Assembly (NCBI RefSeq): GCF_003627795.1
Contig: NZ_CP032684.1
Location: 2,085,001 to 2,149,000 of the forward strand
Length of the DNA: 64,000 nucleotides
Origin: Rhizobium sp. CCGE531
GTDB lineage: Bacteria; Pseudomonadota; Alphaproteobacteria; Rhizobiales; Rhizobiaceae
Direction: 5' to 3'
Numbering within the stretch: the first letter of the stretch is position 1; every line of letters begins with the position of its first letter. Both the position numbers and the translations under genes were made by a program. Under the pieces are notes generated by a model, which saw only the letters and a list, made by a program, of their open reading frames with translations, did no database searches and was not told the origin of the DNA. Shown here one piece after another: positions 38,358 through 48,981 of this stretch.

Positions 38358-38750
38358 TTACTTCTTGTTGTTGTCGAGCGCCAGAAGGCCCGGACCTGCG
38401 AAGATCAGGAACAGGAAGAGGAAGCAATAGAGGATCGCTCCGTCACCGCCATTGTTGGCCGGGAAGAAATTCTTCGGATAATGCGCCATGAAATAGGCGA
38501 CCGCCATATTGCCGCAGAGAATGAAGGCAACCGGGCGGGTAAAGAATCCGGCGACCGTCGCCAATCCCCCGACGACTTCGATGATACCCTGAACCAAAAG
38601 CAAGGTCGGCAGCGGGCTTGGAAATTGACCGCCGGCCGGAAAGCCGAAAAGCTTCTGCGTGCCATGTTCGATGAACAGCAGGCCGGTGACGATACGCAAC
38701 ACAGTAAGAGCATAGGGCTGATACTGATTCAGCCGATCGGAAAGCGCCAT
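38358..38750 (-). CDS. DoxX family membrane protein (copy 2)
   Basis: 130 residues from the ATG at 38750, with CTGGAG upstream; 9 codons further upstream are in frame but not family-like. Four membrane segments and the DoxX blocks QPYALTVLRIVTGLLFIEHG, TQKLFGFP and a C-terminal NNGGDGAILYCFLFLF are seen. It resembles the downstream paralogue over its full length, so the pair most likely arose by tandem duplication. A strong inverted repeat separates them, so they may not be one transcript. Confidence 0.9.
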   Translation of the reverse strand: MALSDRLNQYQPYALTVLRIVTGLLFIEHGTQKLFGFPAGGQFPSPLPTLLLVQGIIEVVGGLATVAGFFTRPVAFILCGNMAVAYFMAHYPKNFFPANNGGDGAILYCFLFLFLIFAGPGLLALDNNKK

Positions 38751-38873
38751 TTTAAACTCCAGTTCTAACTCCCCCACGAGGAAGCATTAGTGTGGATGGT
38801 CGCGAACGTGAAAACACGGATTCTGACGTCCAATCAATTTTCCGTGCGAAATCCGTGACTTGTTGTCACAGAC

Positions 38874-40406
38874 TTACAACGGGATGTTGTCGTGCTTCTT
38901 CCAGGGATTGGTCAGGTCCTTGTTGCGCAACATTCTGAGCCCCTGCGCCAGCCGCCGCCGCGTCGAGCGCGGCATGATCACCTCGTCGATGTAGCCGCGC
39001 TCGGCGGCGACGAATGGCGACAGGAAACGATCCTCGTACATCTTCGTATGCGCTGCAATCTTTTGCGGATCGGCGATATCCTTGCGGAAGATGATTTCCA
39101 CCGCCCCCTTGGCGCCCATCACGGCGATCTGTGCCGTCGGCCAGGCATAGTTGAGATCGCCGCGCAGATGCTTCGAGGCCATCACGTCATAGGCGCCGCC
39201 AAAGGCCTTGCGGGTGATGACGGTCAGTTTCGGCACGGTCGCTTCGGCATAGGCAAAGAGCAGCTTGGCGCCATGCTTGATCAGCCCGCCATATTCCTGC
39301 GCGGTTCCCGGCAGGAATCCGGGCACATCGACGAAGGTGACGATCGGGATATTGAAACAATCGCAGAAGCGCACGAAGCGTGCCGCCTTTCGCGATGCAT
39401 CGCTGTCGAGAACGCCGGCGAGCACCATCGGCTGATTGGCGACGAAGCCGACCGTGGCCCCTTCGATGCGACCGAAACCGCAGACGATGTTCTTGGCGAA
39501 GCTTTCCTGTATCTCGAAGAAATCGCCCTCGTCCGCGATCTTCAGGATCAGTTCCTTGATGTCGTAGGGCTTGTTGGCATTGGCCGGGATCAGCGTATCG
39601 AGCGAGTTATCGGGCTCGGTCACGGATTGATAGCATTCGATCTCCGGCACTGTCGCCGTGTTCGACTGCGGCAGGAAATCGATGAGACGGCGCACCTGCA
39701 GCAGCGTATCGACATCATTGTCATAGGCCGCATCGGCGATCGACGATTTCGTCGTATGCACCGAGGCGCCGCCGAGCTGCTCGGAGGTAACGGTCTCGTT
39801 GGTGACGGTCTTCACCACATCCGGCCCGGTGACGAACATGTAGGATGTGTCGCGCACCATGAAGATGAAGTCCGTCATGGCGGGAGAATAGACGTCCCCA
39901 CCGGCGCACGGGCCCATGATGATGGAGATCTGCGGAATGACGCCCGACGCCAGCACATTGCGCTGGAACACTTCGGCATAGCCGCCGAGCGCGGCCACGC
40001 CTTCCTGAATGCGGGCGCCGCCCGCGTCATAGATGCCGATGATCGGCGCGCGGTTCTTCAGTGCCATATCCTGTACCTTGGTGATCTTTTCCGCATGTGC
40101 TTCCGAAAGAGATCCACCGAAGACCGTGAAATCCTTGGCAAAAATGAAAACGGTTCGGCCGTTGACTGTGCCCCACCCAGTCACGACGCCGTCGCCGGCG
40201 ATCTTGCTCTTGTCCATGCTGAAATCGGTCGAGCGATGTTCCACGAACATGTCGAATTCCTCGAAGGAGCCCTCGTCGAGAAAAATATCGATGCGCTCGC
40301 GCGCCGTCAGCTTGCCGCGCGCATGCTGCGCGTCGATGCGCACCTGCCCGCCTCCAAGCCTCGCGACACCGCGACGGCGCTCCAGTTCCTGCAGGATTTC
40401 CTTCAT
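38874..40406 (-). CDS. pccB: propionyl-CoA carboxylase carboxyltransferase (beta) subunit
   Basis: 510 residues; GAAGGAGAGAG precedes the ATG. It moves CO2 from PccA biotin to propionyl-CoA. Recognised blocks are [40 protein letters not shown] with the carboxyltransferase oxyanion region, [37 protein letters not shown] and [20 protein letters not shown]. Both crotonase-like halves are complete. It is coded opposite to pccA, 4.9 kb away, with genes of other pathways between, so stoichiometric coexpression must be achieved by separate promoters. Confidence 0.95.
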   Translation of the reverse strand: MKEILQELERRRGVARLGGGQVRIDAQHARGKLTARERIDIFLDEGSFEEFDMFVEHRSTDFSMDKSKIAGDGVVTGWGTVNGRTVFIFAKDFTVFGGSLSEAHAEKITKVQDMALKNRAPIIGIYDAGGARIQEGVAALGGYAEVFQRNVLASGVIPQISIIMGPCAGGDVYSPAMTDFIFMVRDTSYMFVTGPDVVKTVTNETVTSEQLGGASVHTTKSSIADAAYDNDVDTLLQVRRLIDFLPQSNTATVPEIECYQSVTEPDNSLDTLIPANANKPYDIKELILKIADEGDFFEIQESFAKNIVCGFGRIEGATVGFVANQPMVLAGVLDSDASRKAARFVRFCDCFNIPIVTFVDVPGFLPGTAQEYGGLIKHGAKLLFAYAEATVPKLTVITRKAFGGAYDVMASKHLRGDLNYAWPTAQIAVMGAKGAVEIIFRKDIADPQKIAAHTKMYEDRFLSPFVAAERGYIDEVIMPRSTRRRLAQGLRMLRNKDLTNPWKKHDNIPL

Positions 40407-40433
40407 GCGGTTCTCTCTCCTTCACCGCTTGGA

Positions 40434-40453
40434 CTAGAGCATTTTCGCTCTAG
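40434..40453. repeat. short CTAGAGC palindrome upstream of pccB
   Basis: CTAGAGC and GCTCTAG (40434-40440, 40447-40453) flank ATTTTC. It is a minimal form of the palindromic element found elsewhere in the window, located upstream of the pccB start. Confidence 0.6.
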
Positions 40454-40484
40454 CATGGCCCAAGCACCGTTTGAAGCTGCCGGC

Positions 40485-40955
40485 TCAGTCCGCCAGCCGC
40501 GGCGTCGTCAGCGAAAAGATGGAGCGGACGCGAGCAGCGATATCCTCTGCCATCAACTCATCCGCCGTGGCCGGATCGGGAGCGGTGGTTTTGGTCTCGA
40601 AAGATGCCATGGCGACCACGGCGCCGCCGTCCAACGCCGCAGCGTCGATGTTGACCTTGGCGCTGTTGCGATCGCGGTTGAAGCCGCGCGCCCTGCGAAC
40701 ATCGGTCAGCCGGACGGTGATTGCGACCTGTGGCAAGGGTTGATTGTAGGTCGTTGCGGCGATCGCCGCATTGACGCGATCGTTGACGGCTGCGGCCAGC
40801 GCCGGCGATACCGGCGGCAGAGCCTGATCCGCAATCACGGTGGCGCTACGCAGGGCATAGGTAGGAGGCGGAGGGTCGACGGACCAGCTTGAGCAGGCTG
40901 CCAGCGCCAAACATCCCACGAGCGCCGAAGCGACACCCGACCTCAACCACGACAT
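40485..40955 (-). CDS. lipoprotein of unknown function
   Basis: 156 residues. The N-terminus is a lipoprotein signal (VASALVGCLALAACSS) with a lipobox ending at Cys21, so it should be acylated and anchored on the periplasmic side. The mature part, starting SSWSVDPPPPTYALR, contains NDRVNAAIAATTYNQPLPQ and VAITVRLTDVRRARGF, and looks like an alpha/beta fold. I do not recognise the family. It lies between pccB and the ATP12 gene on the same strand, without overlap. Confidence 0.75.
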   Translation of the reverse strand: MSWLRSGVASALVGCLALAACSSWSVDPPPPTYALRSATVIADQALPPVSPALAAAVNDRVNAAIAATTYNQPLPQVAITVRLTDVRRARGFNRDRNSAKVNIDAAALDGGAVVAMASFETKTTAPDPATADELMAEDIAARVRSIFSLTTPRLAD

Positions 40956-41024
40956 GATACCCGTCCAGACCTACGAACTTTTAAGATACGAAGACCGATA
41001 TAAAGGACTGGAAATCAACAATGT

Positions 41025-41810
41025 TCAACTGCGAAGCGCGGAAAAAACATCGGTCGCGGCCTGAAATTCCTCAAAACGTTGTGCACGACGCTGTTCGGCC
41101 TCTTCGTCGCTGCCCCAATGCTCGATCGTCCAGTCCTCGTCGAGATGGGCAAGCGACCAGACATCCGTGAGCGGCAGGAAACCTTCGGCAAAGGCCAACG
41201 CCAGGATCGCCGAGCCGGTGAGGGTTGTGATCGTATGCAGGCTCGCAAGTTCCATCGGCGTGTCATACTTGCGCAACGCGGCGGCGAAGGCTGTGGTGGC
41301 TTCGCCTAGCTGTTCCTGATGCATGACGCCTTCGGCCAGGATGAAGCGGGCGCCGATATCGCGCGCCGCCCATTCGATCACCGGGTTCCAGCGTTCCGAT
41401 TGCCGTTCGACAAGGCGCTCCGGTCCGTCGGCGCGGTAGCAAAGCAGATCGCTGCCGGAGAAGCGGACGATTTCGTCGAACACGGCCTGGCTCTCCGTCG
41501 CAACACCGTCGATGGCCGTGTTGACGAGGCGTGTTACCGGCATGCTGGCCGGGTCGATCACGTCGACCTGTCGCGCCCATTCGGCGGCCACCAGTCTGGC
41601 AAGCGCTTCCGTCGGCAGGGCCAGCGAATGCCGCGCCGGCGTCTTCACCACCTTGCCGTCGAGAGCGATGGCGTGACCGCCCTCGTCCGCGCTGATCGTC
41701 ACATCCTTGTAGAAGCGCTTGGGCAACGGCTTCTTCATCTGGATCTGCGCACGGCGGATCGGATCGGGATGGCTAAGACCTTCGGAAAGATCGTTCAACA
41801 GGTCGCGCAT
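41025..41810 (-). CDS. ATP12 family F1-ATPase assembly chaperone
   Basis: 261 residues. KRFYKDVTISADEGGHAIALDGKVVKTPARH is the opening signature of ATP12, and NPVIEWAARDIGARFILAEG with HTITTLTGSAILALAFAEG is the C-terminal core. ATP12 proteins chaperone the F1 alpha subunit; bacterial copies are essentially confined to Alphaproteobacteria, ancestors of the mitochondrial form. It is full length and cytosolic. It follows the HAD phosphatase gene by 9 bases and is probably in one transcript with it. Confidence 0.94.
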   Translation of the reverse strand: MRDLLNDLSEGLSHPDPIRRAQIQMKKPLPKRFYKDVTISADEGGHAIALDGKVVKTPARHSLALPTEALARLVAAEWARQVDVIDPASMPVTRLVNTAIDGVATESQAVFDEIVRFSGSDLLCYRADGPERLVERQSERWNPVIEWAARDIGARFILAEGVMHQEQLGEATTAFAAALRKYDTPMELASLHTITTLTGSAILALAFAEGFLPLTDVWSLAHLDEDWTIEHWGSDEEAEQRRAQRFEEFQAATDVFSALRS

Positions 41811-41819
41811 GGCGTCACC

Positions 41820-42473
41820 TCAGAGAATATGGCTCAACAGGTCGTTCGGATGGTGGGCGATGGCATCGGCTCCGGCCGCCAGCAGCTCTTCCACCGAGGC
41901 ATAGCCCCAGGCGACGCCGATGGCGGTCGCGCCCGCCGCCTTCGCCATCTGCATGTCGTAGATGGCATCGCCGATCACGATGGTATCGTGCGGATCCATG
42001 CCTGTTTCGTCGCAGCATTCCGTCACCATCGCCGGATGCGGCTTGGACGGGCAATCGTCGGCGGTGCGCGAGACTATGAAATAGGGCGTGAAATCGTTGA
42101 CCTCAAGGATGTGGGTCAAACCGCGGCGGGATTTACCCGTCACCGCGCCGATCAGCAGTTCATCGCGGCCCGCAAGCGTCTCGATCAGCGGCTTGATGCC
42201 GTCGAAGAGCGGCGTCTGCATGTCGGCCTCGTCCCGCACGTCGGGAAAGATCGACTTGTAATGCGCCGTCATCGCGATCGCTTCCTCGTCCACATGCGGC
42301 TTGCCCTGCAGGCGGGAAATGGCGATATCGAGCGACAGGCCGATGATCGACTTCGTCGCCGAAACGTCGGGGCGCTTATAGCCGAAGGCGACAAAGGTTC
42401 GCGCCATGACCTCGTGGATCAGCCGCGCGCTGTCGACCAGCGTGCCGTCGCAGTCGAAAAGGACCAGCCTCAT
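41820..42473 (-). CDS. HAD family hydrolase (phosphoglycolate phosphatase-like)
   Basis: 217 residues. VLFDCDGTLVDS carries the two catalytic aspartates, GAVTGKSRRGL the motif 2 Thr/Lys area, SKPHPAMV the motif 3 Lys, and VIGDAIYDMQMAKAAG the motif 4 acidic pair. All HAD motifs are present with a cap domain between the first two. The substrate is likely a small phosphomonoester; Gph is the closest characterised type. The start overlaps the stop of the pseudouridine synthase gene by 4 bases. Confidence 0.9.
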   Translation of the reverse strand: MRLVLFDCDGTLVDSARLIHEVMARTFVAFGYKRPDVSATKSIIGLSLDIAISRLQGKPHVDEEAIAMTAHYKSIFPDVRDEADMQTPLFDGIKPLIETLAGRDELLIGAVTGKSRRGLTHILEVNDFTPYFIVSRTADDCPSKPHPAMVTECCDETGMDPHDTIVIGDAIYDMQMAKAAGATAIGVAWGYASVEELLAAGADAIAHHPNDLLSHIL

Positions 42474-43468
42474 TCGTCGTCCGGCTCCCCCGCCGATTCC
42501 ATGTCAAAGCCAAGAAGGTTCCAGGTCTGCACCATATGCGGCGGCAAAGGCGCGGTGACGCGGAGCCGCCCGCCGTTCGGATGCGGGATATCGATGTGAC
42601 GCGCATGCAGATGCAGGCGCTTCTGAACACCGCCCGGAAAATCCCAATTCGGATCATCATCGAAATATTTGGGATCGCCGATGATTGGATGGCCCATATG
42701 CAGCGCGTGGACACGCAACTGGTGCGTGCGGCCGGTATAGGGTTCCATTTCCAGCCATGCGAGGCTCTGCGCCGCGGTTTCGAGCACGCGATAGTAGGAG
42801 ATGGCGTGATCCGCGCCCTCCTCGCCATGCTTGGCGATACGCATGCGGTCGCCATCCGGCGTCGCTTCCTTCACCAGCCAGGTGGAAATCTTGTCCTCGT
42901 GCTTGCGCGGCACGCCCTTGACCAGCGACCAATAGGTCTTCTTGGTGTCGCGCTCGCGAAAGGCCGCCGTCAGCTTCTGCGCGGCACCACGGGTGCGGGC
43001 AACGACAAGTACACCGGATGTGTCGCGGTCGAGACGGTGCACCAGGCGCGGCTTTTCGCCCTTCTTGCTCGTCCACGCCTCCAGCATCTTGTCGATATGA
43101 CGTGTGAGGCCGGAGCCGCCCTGCACCGCAAGGCCCGCGGGCTTGTTCAGCACATAGACCTTGTCGTCTTCATGCAGCAGCATGCGCGCAAGAAGCTCGC
43201 CGTCGCCGGCGTGTTTGAGGTCGTTGCTGGCGATCGGACCACTCTTCAGCGCCTTTGCATCGACATCGAGCGGCGGCACGCGCACCGTCTGCCCCGGCTG
43301 CACGCGCGCATCCGTCTTCACGCGGCCACCATCGACACGCACCTGTCCGGAACGCATCAGCTTCTGCAATTGCCCGAAGCCGAGCCCTGGAAAATGCACC
43401 TTGAACCAGCGGTCGAGGCGCATGCCGGCTTCCTCAGGCTCGACCTGTATATGTTCAATCCCGGCCAT
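42470..43468 (-). CDS. RluC/RluD-type pseudouridine synthase
   Basis: 332 residues. An S4 RNA-binding domain opens the protein (GMRLDRWFKVHFPGLGFGQLQ). The catalytic domain follows with VHRLDRDTSGVLV, whose Asp is the nucleophile, and YTGRTHQLRVHALHMGHPI. It isomerises uridines in 23S rRNA; RluC and RluD groups are hard to tell apart by eye. The gene is complete. It opens the block with HAD and ATP12, overlapping HAD by 4 bases, so translation is probably coupled. Confidence 0.94.
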   Translation of the reverse strand: MAGIEHIQVEPEEAGMRLDRWFKVHFPGLGFGQLQKLMRSGQVRVDGGRVKTDARVQPGQTVRVPPLDVDAKALKSGPIASNDLKHAGDGELLARMLLHEDDKVYVLNKPAGLAVQGGSGLTRHIDKMLEAWTSKKGEKPRLVHRLDRDTSGVLVVARTRGAAQKLTAAFRERDTKKTYWSLVKGVPRKHEDKISTWLVKEATPDGDRMRIAKHGEEGADHAISYYRVLETAAQSLAWLEMEPYTGRTHQLRVHALHMGHPIIGDPKYFDDDPNWDFPGGVQKRLHLHARHIDIPHPNGGRLRVTAPLPPHMVQTWNLLGFDMESAGEPDDE

Positions 43469-43598
43469 ACTTCTTCTTTCAAATACCGCGGCATGCCCCA
43501 GGGAGCGCCACGCGCTCGTTGGACGGGGTCATGCGAATTCAAACGACGGGACCATCAGCCCCGCGGCCGGAGATTTCCTGGCCTTTTGACGTGGCTTT

Positions 43599-43646
43599 AG
43601 AGCATTTCGAGGAAAAGTGGAAACCGGAATTATACGGCAGGATAAT
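43599..43646. repeat. degenerate palindromic element
   Basis: TTTAGAGCATTTCGAGGAAAAGTGG followed by AAACCGGAATTATACGG resembles the first half of the elements at 12138 and 20594, in shortened and decayed form. The 186-base spacer holds nothing else recognisable. Confidence 0.5.
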
Positions 43647-43654
43647 TTTCTGGC

Positions 43655-44188
43655 TCAGTTCCCCTTGGCCGAGACGATAGGCAGATTGATGTCGACCATG
43701 CCGGCCTTGTCGAACATCAGCATTACGGGCACCGTGCCGCCCTGCTTGAAGGGCGCCTTCACCTGCTTAAACATCATGTGCATCGTGTTGGGCGCAAGCG
43801 TCACGGTGGCGCCGGCGGGAATGGCGATGCCGCCCTTGATTTCACGCATCTTCATGATCTCGCCATCCATCTTCATCTCATGCAGCTCCACCTTGCCGGC
43901 GGCCGACGAGGTCACGGAGGCGAGCTTGTCGTCCGCCTTTCCGCCGTTGTGGATTGTGATGTAGCCGCCGCCGACCGGCTGACCTGGAAGCATGGCGCGA
44001 ACATAGCCGCCGCTGATATCGAGATTGCCGAGCTTCGCCGCAGCGGAGCCGGAAGGCGCCGCGCTGGCGTCCATATGCATTCCGGGCATGGACTTCATCG
44101 CGCCGCTGTCCTGCGCCATTGCCCCGCCGAGGGACAGCGACAATGCGCCGATCGAAATCAGCAATGTGGCGGCCTGGTTGCGGTTCAT
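43655..44188 (-). CDS. PCu(A)C copper chaperone
   Basis: 177 residues from the ATG at 44188, placed six bases after AGGAG (an ATG at 44194 is too close to it). A signal peptide (ATLLISIGALSLSLGGAMA, cut near residue 25) sends it to the periplasm. A Met/His-rich segment (MKSMPGMHMDAS) precedes the PCu(A)C domain. The copper motif is complete: HEM, then M about 10 on, and MHMM after APNT. PCu(A)C proteins deliver Cu(I) to cytochrome oxidase CuA. No other copper gene is adjacent. Confidence 0.93.
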   Translation of the reverse strand: MNRNQAATLLISIGALSLSLGGAMAQDSGAMKSMPGMHMDASAAPSGSAAAKLGNLDISGGYVRAMLPGQPVGGGYITIHNGGKADDKLASVTSSAAGKVELHEMKMDGEIMKMREIKGGIAIPAGATVTLAPNTMHMMFKQVKAPFKQGGTVPVMLMFDKAGMVDINLPIVSAKGN

Positions 44189-44354
44189 CGTCATCTCCTG
44201 CCCGGTTCCTCAATCGACCAGAAGGGATAGCCTCTCCCATGACAGTTGCAAAGGCCCGTAATCATTAGGGAACGCAGGATTGATCGGCGCGACAAAAATT
44301 TGTTCAGCGGCGACATTTGCCCCTTGCCATCTTCGATCGGGACCGGATAATGGC
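44189..44354 (+). other. spacer before the glycine riboswitch
   Basis: Between the divergent copper chaperone and the riboswitch lie about 165 bases with no gene. The promoter of the gcv operon must lie here, but I see no unambiguous -35/-10 pair. Confidence 0.4.
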
Positions 44355-44518
44355 AACTGACCTTGTTGGGAGAATCCGGCGCAAGCCGGTGCCGAAGGAG
44401 CAACCGCCCCGGAAACTCTCAGGCCAAAGGACCAGCAAGGGGCAGACGGAACTCTGGAGAGAAGCGCGCAAGCGTTCGCCGAAGGGATAACAATCTCAGG
44501 CAAACAGACAGAGGGGGC
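44355..44518 (+). promoter_or_regulatory. tandem glycine riboswitch
   Basis: Two glycine aptamers lie back to back. The first (44368-44443) has the conserved GGGAGA start, TGCCGAAGGAGCAA and ACTCTCAGGCCAAAGGACC. The second (44444-44518) has GGAACTCTGGAGAG, CGCCGAAGGGATAACAATCTCAGGCAAACAGACAG. Both cores GCCGAAGG and CTCAGGC are intact. It sits upstream of gcvT and would turn on gcvTHP when glycine is high. Confidence 0.95.
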
Positions 44519-44592
44519 TCATCGTCAGGCGCAGTCGCGCCGAAATTGTGAGCTCTGCGCTTCGAGATGAGCGCAAAACCCGGAGGCGTCAT

Positions 44593-45729
44593 TTGGACGA
44601 GACCGCTGCCCTCAAGACAACACCCCTTCACGCCCTGCATCTGTCGCTCGGTGCCCGCATGGTGCCGTTCGCCGGCTATGACATGCCCGTGCAATATGCC
44701 CCCGGCGTGCTGAAGGAACATCTTTGGACCCGATCCTCCGCCGGCCTGTTCGACGTGTCGCACATGGGTCAGGTAACGATCCGCGCCCGCTCCGGCAAAT
44801 ATGAGGATGCAGCGCTTGCGCTGGAAAGCCTCGTGCCGGTCGATATTCTCGGCCTCGCCGAAAATCGCCAGCGCTACGGCTTCTTCACCGACGACAAGGG
44901 CGGCATCCTCGACGATCTGATGATCGCCCATATGGACGACTATCTTTTCGTCGTGGTGAACGCCGCCTGCAAAGAGCAGGATTTCAAGCATCTTCAAGAG
45001 CATATAGGCGAGAGCTGCGAAGTTACATTACTCGATCGCGCCCTCATTGCCCTTCAGGGACCGCGCGCCGTCGACGTGCTTGCCGAACTCTGGGCCGACA
45101 TCGCCCACATGAAGTTCATGGATGTGCGCCATTGTCGCCTTCACGACGTTTCCTGCCTCGTGTCGCGCTCCGGCTATAGCGGCGAAGACGGTTTTGAAAT
45201 CTCCGTGCCATCCGACAAGGCCGAGGATATCGCCCAGCGGCTGCTGGAGCATCCGGACGTCCAGCCGATTGGCCTCGGCGCCCGCGACTCGCTGCGCCTC
45301 GAAGCCGGCCTCTGCCTCTATGGCAACGACATCGACCAGACGACGACGCCGATCGAAGGCGCGCTGGAATGGGCCATCCAGAAGGCTCGCAAGACCGGCG
45401 GCGCGCGCGCCGGCGGCTTTCCCGGCGCAACCCGCATTCTCGCCGAACTCGATGGCGGCACCTCGCGCCGCCGCGTCGGCTTGAAGCCGGAGGGCAAGGC
45501 ACCGGTGCGCGGCCATGCCAAGCTCTATGCCGATGCCGAAGGCAAGGCGGAGATCGGCGAAGTCACCTCAGGCGGTTTTGGCCCGAGCGTCGAATCTCCG
45601 GTCGCGATGGGCTATGTGCCGACTGAATTCACCTCGCCCGGCACTATCGTTTACGCCGAGGTGCGCGGCAAATACTTAGCCGTCGCCGTCAGCGCCCTGC
45701 CTTTCATCAAGCCAACCTACAAACGTTGA
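44593..45729 (+). CDS. gcvT: glycine cleavage system T protein (aminomethyltransferase)
   Basis: 378 residues from a TTG at 44593, chosen because GGAGG lies six bases upstream and family members begin (M)[15 protein letters not shown]. The frame is open to 44548 but that part overlaps the riboswitch end. It transfers the aminomethyl carbon to tetrahydrofolate, with [35 protein letters not shown] and [14 protein letters not shown] all intact. It is the first gene of gcvTHP, with gcvH 25 bases later, controlled by the upstream riboswitch. Confidence 0.96.
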   Translation: MDETAALKTTPLHALHLSLGARMVPFAGYDMPVQYAPGVLKEHLWTRSSAGLFDVSHMGQVTIRARSGKYEDAALALESLVPVDILGLAENRQRYGFFTDDKGGILDDLMIAHMDDYLFVVVNAACKEQDFKHLQEHIGESCEVTLLDRALIALQGPRAVDVLAELWADIAHMKFMDVRHCRLHDVSCLVSRSGYSGEDGFEISVPSDKAEDIAQRLLEHPDVQPIGLGARDSLRLEAGLCLYGNDIDQTTTPIEGALEWAIQKARKTGGARAGGFPGATRILAELDGGTSRRRVGLKPEGKAPVRGHAKLYADAEGKAEIGEVTSGGFGPSVESPVAMGYVPTEFTSPGTIVYAEVRGKYLAVAVSALPFIKPTYKR

Positions 45730-45754
45730 ACGTCTTTTCCAGAGAGGATTATCC

Positions 45755-46117
45755 ATGCTGAAATTCACCGAAGAACACGAGTGGCTGAAGATCGAAGGCG
45801 ATGTCGCCACAGTCGGCATCACCGCGCATGCGGCCGAACAGCTCGGCGACCTCGTTTTCGTGGAATTGCCCGAAGTCGGCGCCCGCTTCTCCAAGGGCGA
45901 CGACGCGGCAACCGTCGAATCCGTCAAGGCGGCCTCTGAAGTCTATTGTCCGCTCGACGGAGAGATCACCGAAGTCAACGAAGCCATCACCGCCGATCCG
46001 GCGCTCGTCAATTCCGACCCGATGGGTGCCGGCTGGTTCTTCAAGCTCAAATTGAAGAATGTTGGCGATGTCGATGGTCTTCTTGATGAATCCGGTTACA
46101 AGGAGCTGATCGGATAA
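45755..46117 (+). CDS. gcvH: glycine cleavage system H protein
   Basis: 120 residues with GAGAGG upstream. GcvH carries the lipoyl group that shuttles the aminomethyl unit between P, T and L proteins. The lipoylated residue is Lys58 in [12 protein letters not shown], flanked by the usual EEHEW and [18 protein letters not shown] blocks. LipB at 28.4-29.2 kb would supply the octanoyl precursor. The stop TAATG shares its last base with the gcvP start. Confidence 0.97.
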   Translation: MLKFTEEHEWLKIEGDVATVGITAHAAEQLGDLVFVELPEVGARFSKGDDAATVESVKAASEVYCPLDGEITEVNEAITADPALVNSDPMGAGWFFKLKLKNVGDVDGLLDESGYKELIG

Positions 46118-48981
46118 TGACGACGCCTACGGAATTCACATTCACCGACTACCAGCCATATGATTTCGCCAATCGTCGCCATATCGGCCCGTCTCCCTCC
46201 GAGATGGCCGATATGCTCAAGGTGATCGGCTACAACAGCCTCGATGGCTTGATCGACGCGACGCTGCCGCCAGCCATCCGCCAGAAGGCGCCGCTCGCCT
46301 GGGGCGCGCCGATGACGGAGCGCGAGGCGCTCGACAGGCTGCGCGAGACCGCCAACAAGAACAAGGTCCTGGTTTCCCTCATCGGCCAGGGCTACTACGG
46401 CACGATCACGCCGCCGGTCATTCAGCGCAATATCCTGGAAAACCCGGCCTGGTACACGGCCTATACGCCCTACCAGCCCGAGATCAGCCAGGGCCGCCTC
46501 GAGGCTCTCCTGAACTACCAGACGATGATCAGCGATTTGACCGGTCTCGATGTCGCCAATGCATCCTTGCTCGATGAAGCGACCGCCGCGGCCGAAGGCA
46601 TGGCGATGGCGGAACGCGTCGCGAAATCCAAGGCAAAAGCCTTCTTCGTCGATGCCGAATGCCACCCGCAGACCATCGCGCTGATCAGGACCCGCGCCGA
46701 GCCGCTCGGCTGGACCGTCATCGTCGGCAATCCCTTCACCGATCTCGACCCCGTCGACGTCTTCGGCGCCGTCTTCCAGTATCCGGGCACGCATGGTCAC
46801 ATCAACGATTTCACCGGTCTGATCGCACGCCTGCACCAGACCGGCGCAATCGCCATCATGGCGGCCGATCTCCTCTCCCTGACGCTGCTGAAATCACCCG
46901 GCGAAATGGGCGCGGATATCGCCATCGGCTCCTCGCAGCGCTTCGGCGTGCCTGTCGGCTATGGTGGCCCTCATGCTGCGTTTATGGCCGTCAAGGACGA
47001 CTACAAGCGCTCCATGCCCGGTCGTCTCGTCGGCGTTTCGGTCGATGCGCGTGGCAATCGCGCCTATCGCCTGTCGCTGCAGACCCGCGAGCAGCATATC
47101 CGCCGCGAAAAGGCGACGTCGAACATCTGCACCGCCCAGGTGCTGCTTGCCGTCATGGCCTCCATGTATGCGGTCTTCCACGGCCCGCAAGGCCTCAAGG
47201 CTATCGCCCAGCAAGTGCACCAGAAGGCCGTACTGATGGCCAAGGGGCTGGAGAAGCTCGGCTATACCGTCGAACCGGAAAACTTCTTCGACACGATCAC
47301 CGTCGAGGTCGGTCACATGCAGGGTCTCATCCTGCGCGCGGCCGTCGCCGAAGGCGTGAACCTGCGCAAGGTCGGCGAGACGAAGATCGGCATCAGCCTG
47401 GACGAACGCACCCGCCCGGCAACGGTGGAAGCCGTGTGGCGCGCATTCGGCGACGATTTCCGCATTGCCGATTTCGAGCCGTCCTATCGCCTGCCGAAGA
47501 GCCTGTTGCGCACCAGCGAATACCTGTCGCACCCGATCTTCCACATGAACCGCGCCGAAAGCGAGATGACGCGTTACATCCGTCGTCTCTCCGACCGCGA
47601 TCTGGCGCTCGACCGTTCGATGATCCCGCTCGGTTCCTGCACGATGAAGCTCAATGCGACCGCGGAAATGCTGCCGATTACCTGGCCGGAGTTTTCCGAT
47701 ATCCATCCATTCGTGCCGGCCGATCAGGCGCTCGGCTACCGCGAGATGATCGATGATCTGACGGACAAGCTCTGCGCCATTACCGGCTACGACGCCTTCT
47801 CCATGCAGCCGAACTCCGGCGCGCAGGGCGAATATGCCGGCCTCCTGACCATCCGCAACTACCATATTGCCAATGGCCAGGGTCATCGCGACATCTGCCT
47901 CATCCCGACCTCCGCGCACGGCACCAATCCCGCCTCGGCACAGATGGCGGGCATGAAGGTCGTGGTCGTCAAGGTCAGCGACGACGGCGATATCGACATG
48001 GCCGATTTCCGCGCCAAGACCGAGCAATATGCCGACAACCTCTCCTGCTGCATGATCACCTATCCTTCGACGCATGGCGTCTTCGAGGAGACGGTGAAGG
48101 AGATCTGCGATCTCGTGCACAAGCATGGCGGCCAGGTCTATCTCGATGGCGCCAACATGAACGCCATGGTCGGCCTCTCGCGCCCCGGCGATATCGGCTC
48201 TGACGTCAGCCACCTGAACCTGCACAAGACCTTCTGCATTCCGCACGGCGGCGGCGGCCCCGGCATGGGCCCGATTGGCGTCAAGGCGCATCTGGCACCC
48301 CACCTGCCCGGCCATCCGGAAACGGACGGCCGCAGCGGCGCGGTCTCGGCGGCAGCCTTCGGCTCGGCCTCCATCCTGCCGATCTCCTGGAGCTACTGCT
48401 TGATGATGGGCGGCGAAGGCCTGACGCAGGCGACGAAGGTGGCGATCCTCAACGCCAACTATATCGCCGCGCGGCTGAAGGGCGCCTACGATGTGCTCTA
48501 CAAGTCCAAGGCCGGACGCGTCGCGCATGAATGCATCATCGACACCCGCCCGCTGGCCGCAAGTGCCGGCGTGACGGTCGACGATGTCGCCAAGCGCCTG
48601 ATCGATTGCGGCTTCCACGCACCGACCATGAGCTGGCCGGTTGCCGGTACGCTGATGATCGAACCGACCGAATCGGAAACGAAGGCCGAGATCGACCGAT
48701 TCTGCGAGGCGATGCTGGCGATCCGCGAGGAAGCCCGCGCCATCGAAGACGGTCGCATGGACAAGACCGACAATCCGCTGAAGAACGCTCCGCACACGGT
48801 GGAAGACCTCGTCGGCGAATGGGATCGCCCCTATTCGCGCGAACAGGCCTGCTTCCCGCCCGGCGCGTTCCGTGTGGATAAATACTGGTCCCCGGTCAAT
48901 CGCATCGACAACGTCTATGGCGATCGCAACCTGATCTGCACCTGCCCGCCGCTGGAATCCTACGCCGAGGCAGCCGAATAG
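46117..48981 (+). CDS. gcvP: glycine dehydrogenase (P protein)
   Basis: 954 residues, single chain. The PLP enzyme decarboxylates glycine and passes aminomethyl to GcvH. The N-terminal half ([34 protein letters not shown]) is a non-catalytic duplicate; the C-terminal half holds [14 protein letters not shown], the [23 protein letters not shown]-lysine region and the [11 protein letters not shown] loop. Length and motifs are normal. It is the last gene of gcvTHP, overlapping gcvH by 1 base, and a strong terminator follows at 49058. Confidence 0.97.
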   Translation: MTTPTEFTFTDYQPYDFANRRHIGPSPSEMADMLKVIGYNSLDGLIDATLPPAIRQKAPLAWGAPMTEREALDRLRETANKNKVLVSLIGQGYYGTITPPVIQRNILENPAWYTAYTPYQPEISQGRLEALLNYQTMISDLTGLDVANASLLDEATAAAEGMAMAERVAKSKAKAFFVDAECHPQTIALIRTRAEPLGWTVIVGNPFTDLDPVDVFGAVFQYPGTHGHINDFTGLIARLHQTGAIAIMAADLLSLTLLKSPGEMGADIAIGSSQRFGVPVGYGGPHAAFMAVKDDYKRSMPGRLVGVSVDARGNRAYRLSLQTREQHIRREKATSNICTAQVLLAVMASMYAVFHGPQGLKAIAQQVHQKAVLMAKGLEKLGYTVEPENFFDTITVEVGHMQGLILRAAVAEGVNLRKVGETKIGISLDERTRPATVEAVWRAFGDDFRIADFEPSYRLPKSLLRTSEYLSHPIFHMNRAESEMTRYIRRLSDRDLALDRSMIPLGSCTMKLNATAEMLPITWPEFSDIHPFVPADQALGYREMIDDLTDKLCAITGYDAFSMQPNSGAQGEYAGLLTIRNYHIANGQGHRDICLIPTSAHGTNPASAQMAGMKVVVVKVSDDGDIDMADFRAKTEQYADNLSCCMITYPSTHGVFEETVKEICDLVHKHGGQVYLDGANMNAMVGLSRPGDIGSDVSHLNLHKTFCIPHGGGGPGMGPIGVKAHLAPHLPGHPETDGRSGAVSAAAFGSASILPISWSYCLMMGGEGLTQATKVAILNANYIAARLKGAYDVLYKSKAGRVAHECIIDTRPLAASAGVTVDDVAKRLIDCGFHAPTMSWPVAGTLMIEPTESETKAEIDRFCEAMLAIREEARAIEDGRMDKTDNPLKNAPHTVEDLVGEWDRPYSREQACFPPGAFRVDKYWSPVNRIDNVYGDRNLICTCPPLESYAEAAE

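Noticed and set aside
39721..40892. Long plus-strand frame opposite pccB (part of a 666-codon frame from 38892)
   Set aside because: It mirrors pccB and the lipoprotein in reverse; amino acids are His/Arg-rich with no family match, typical of high-GC antisense frames.
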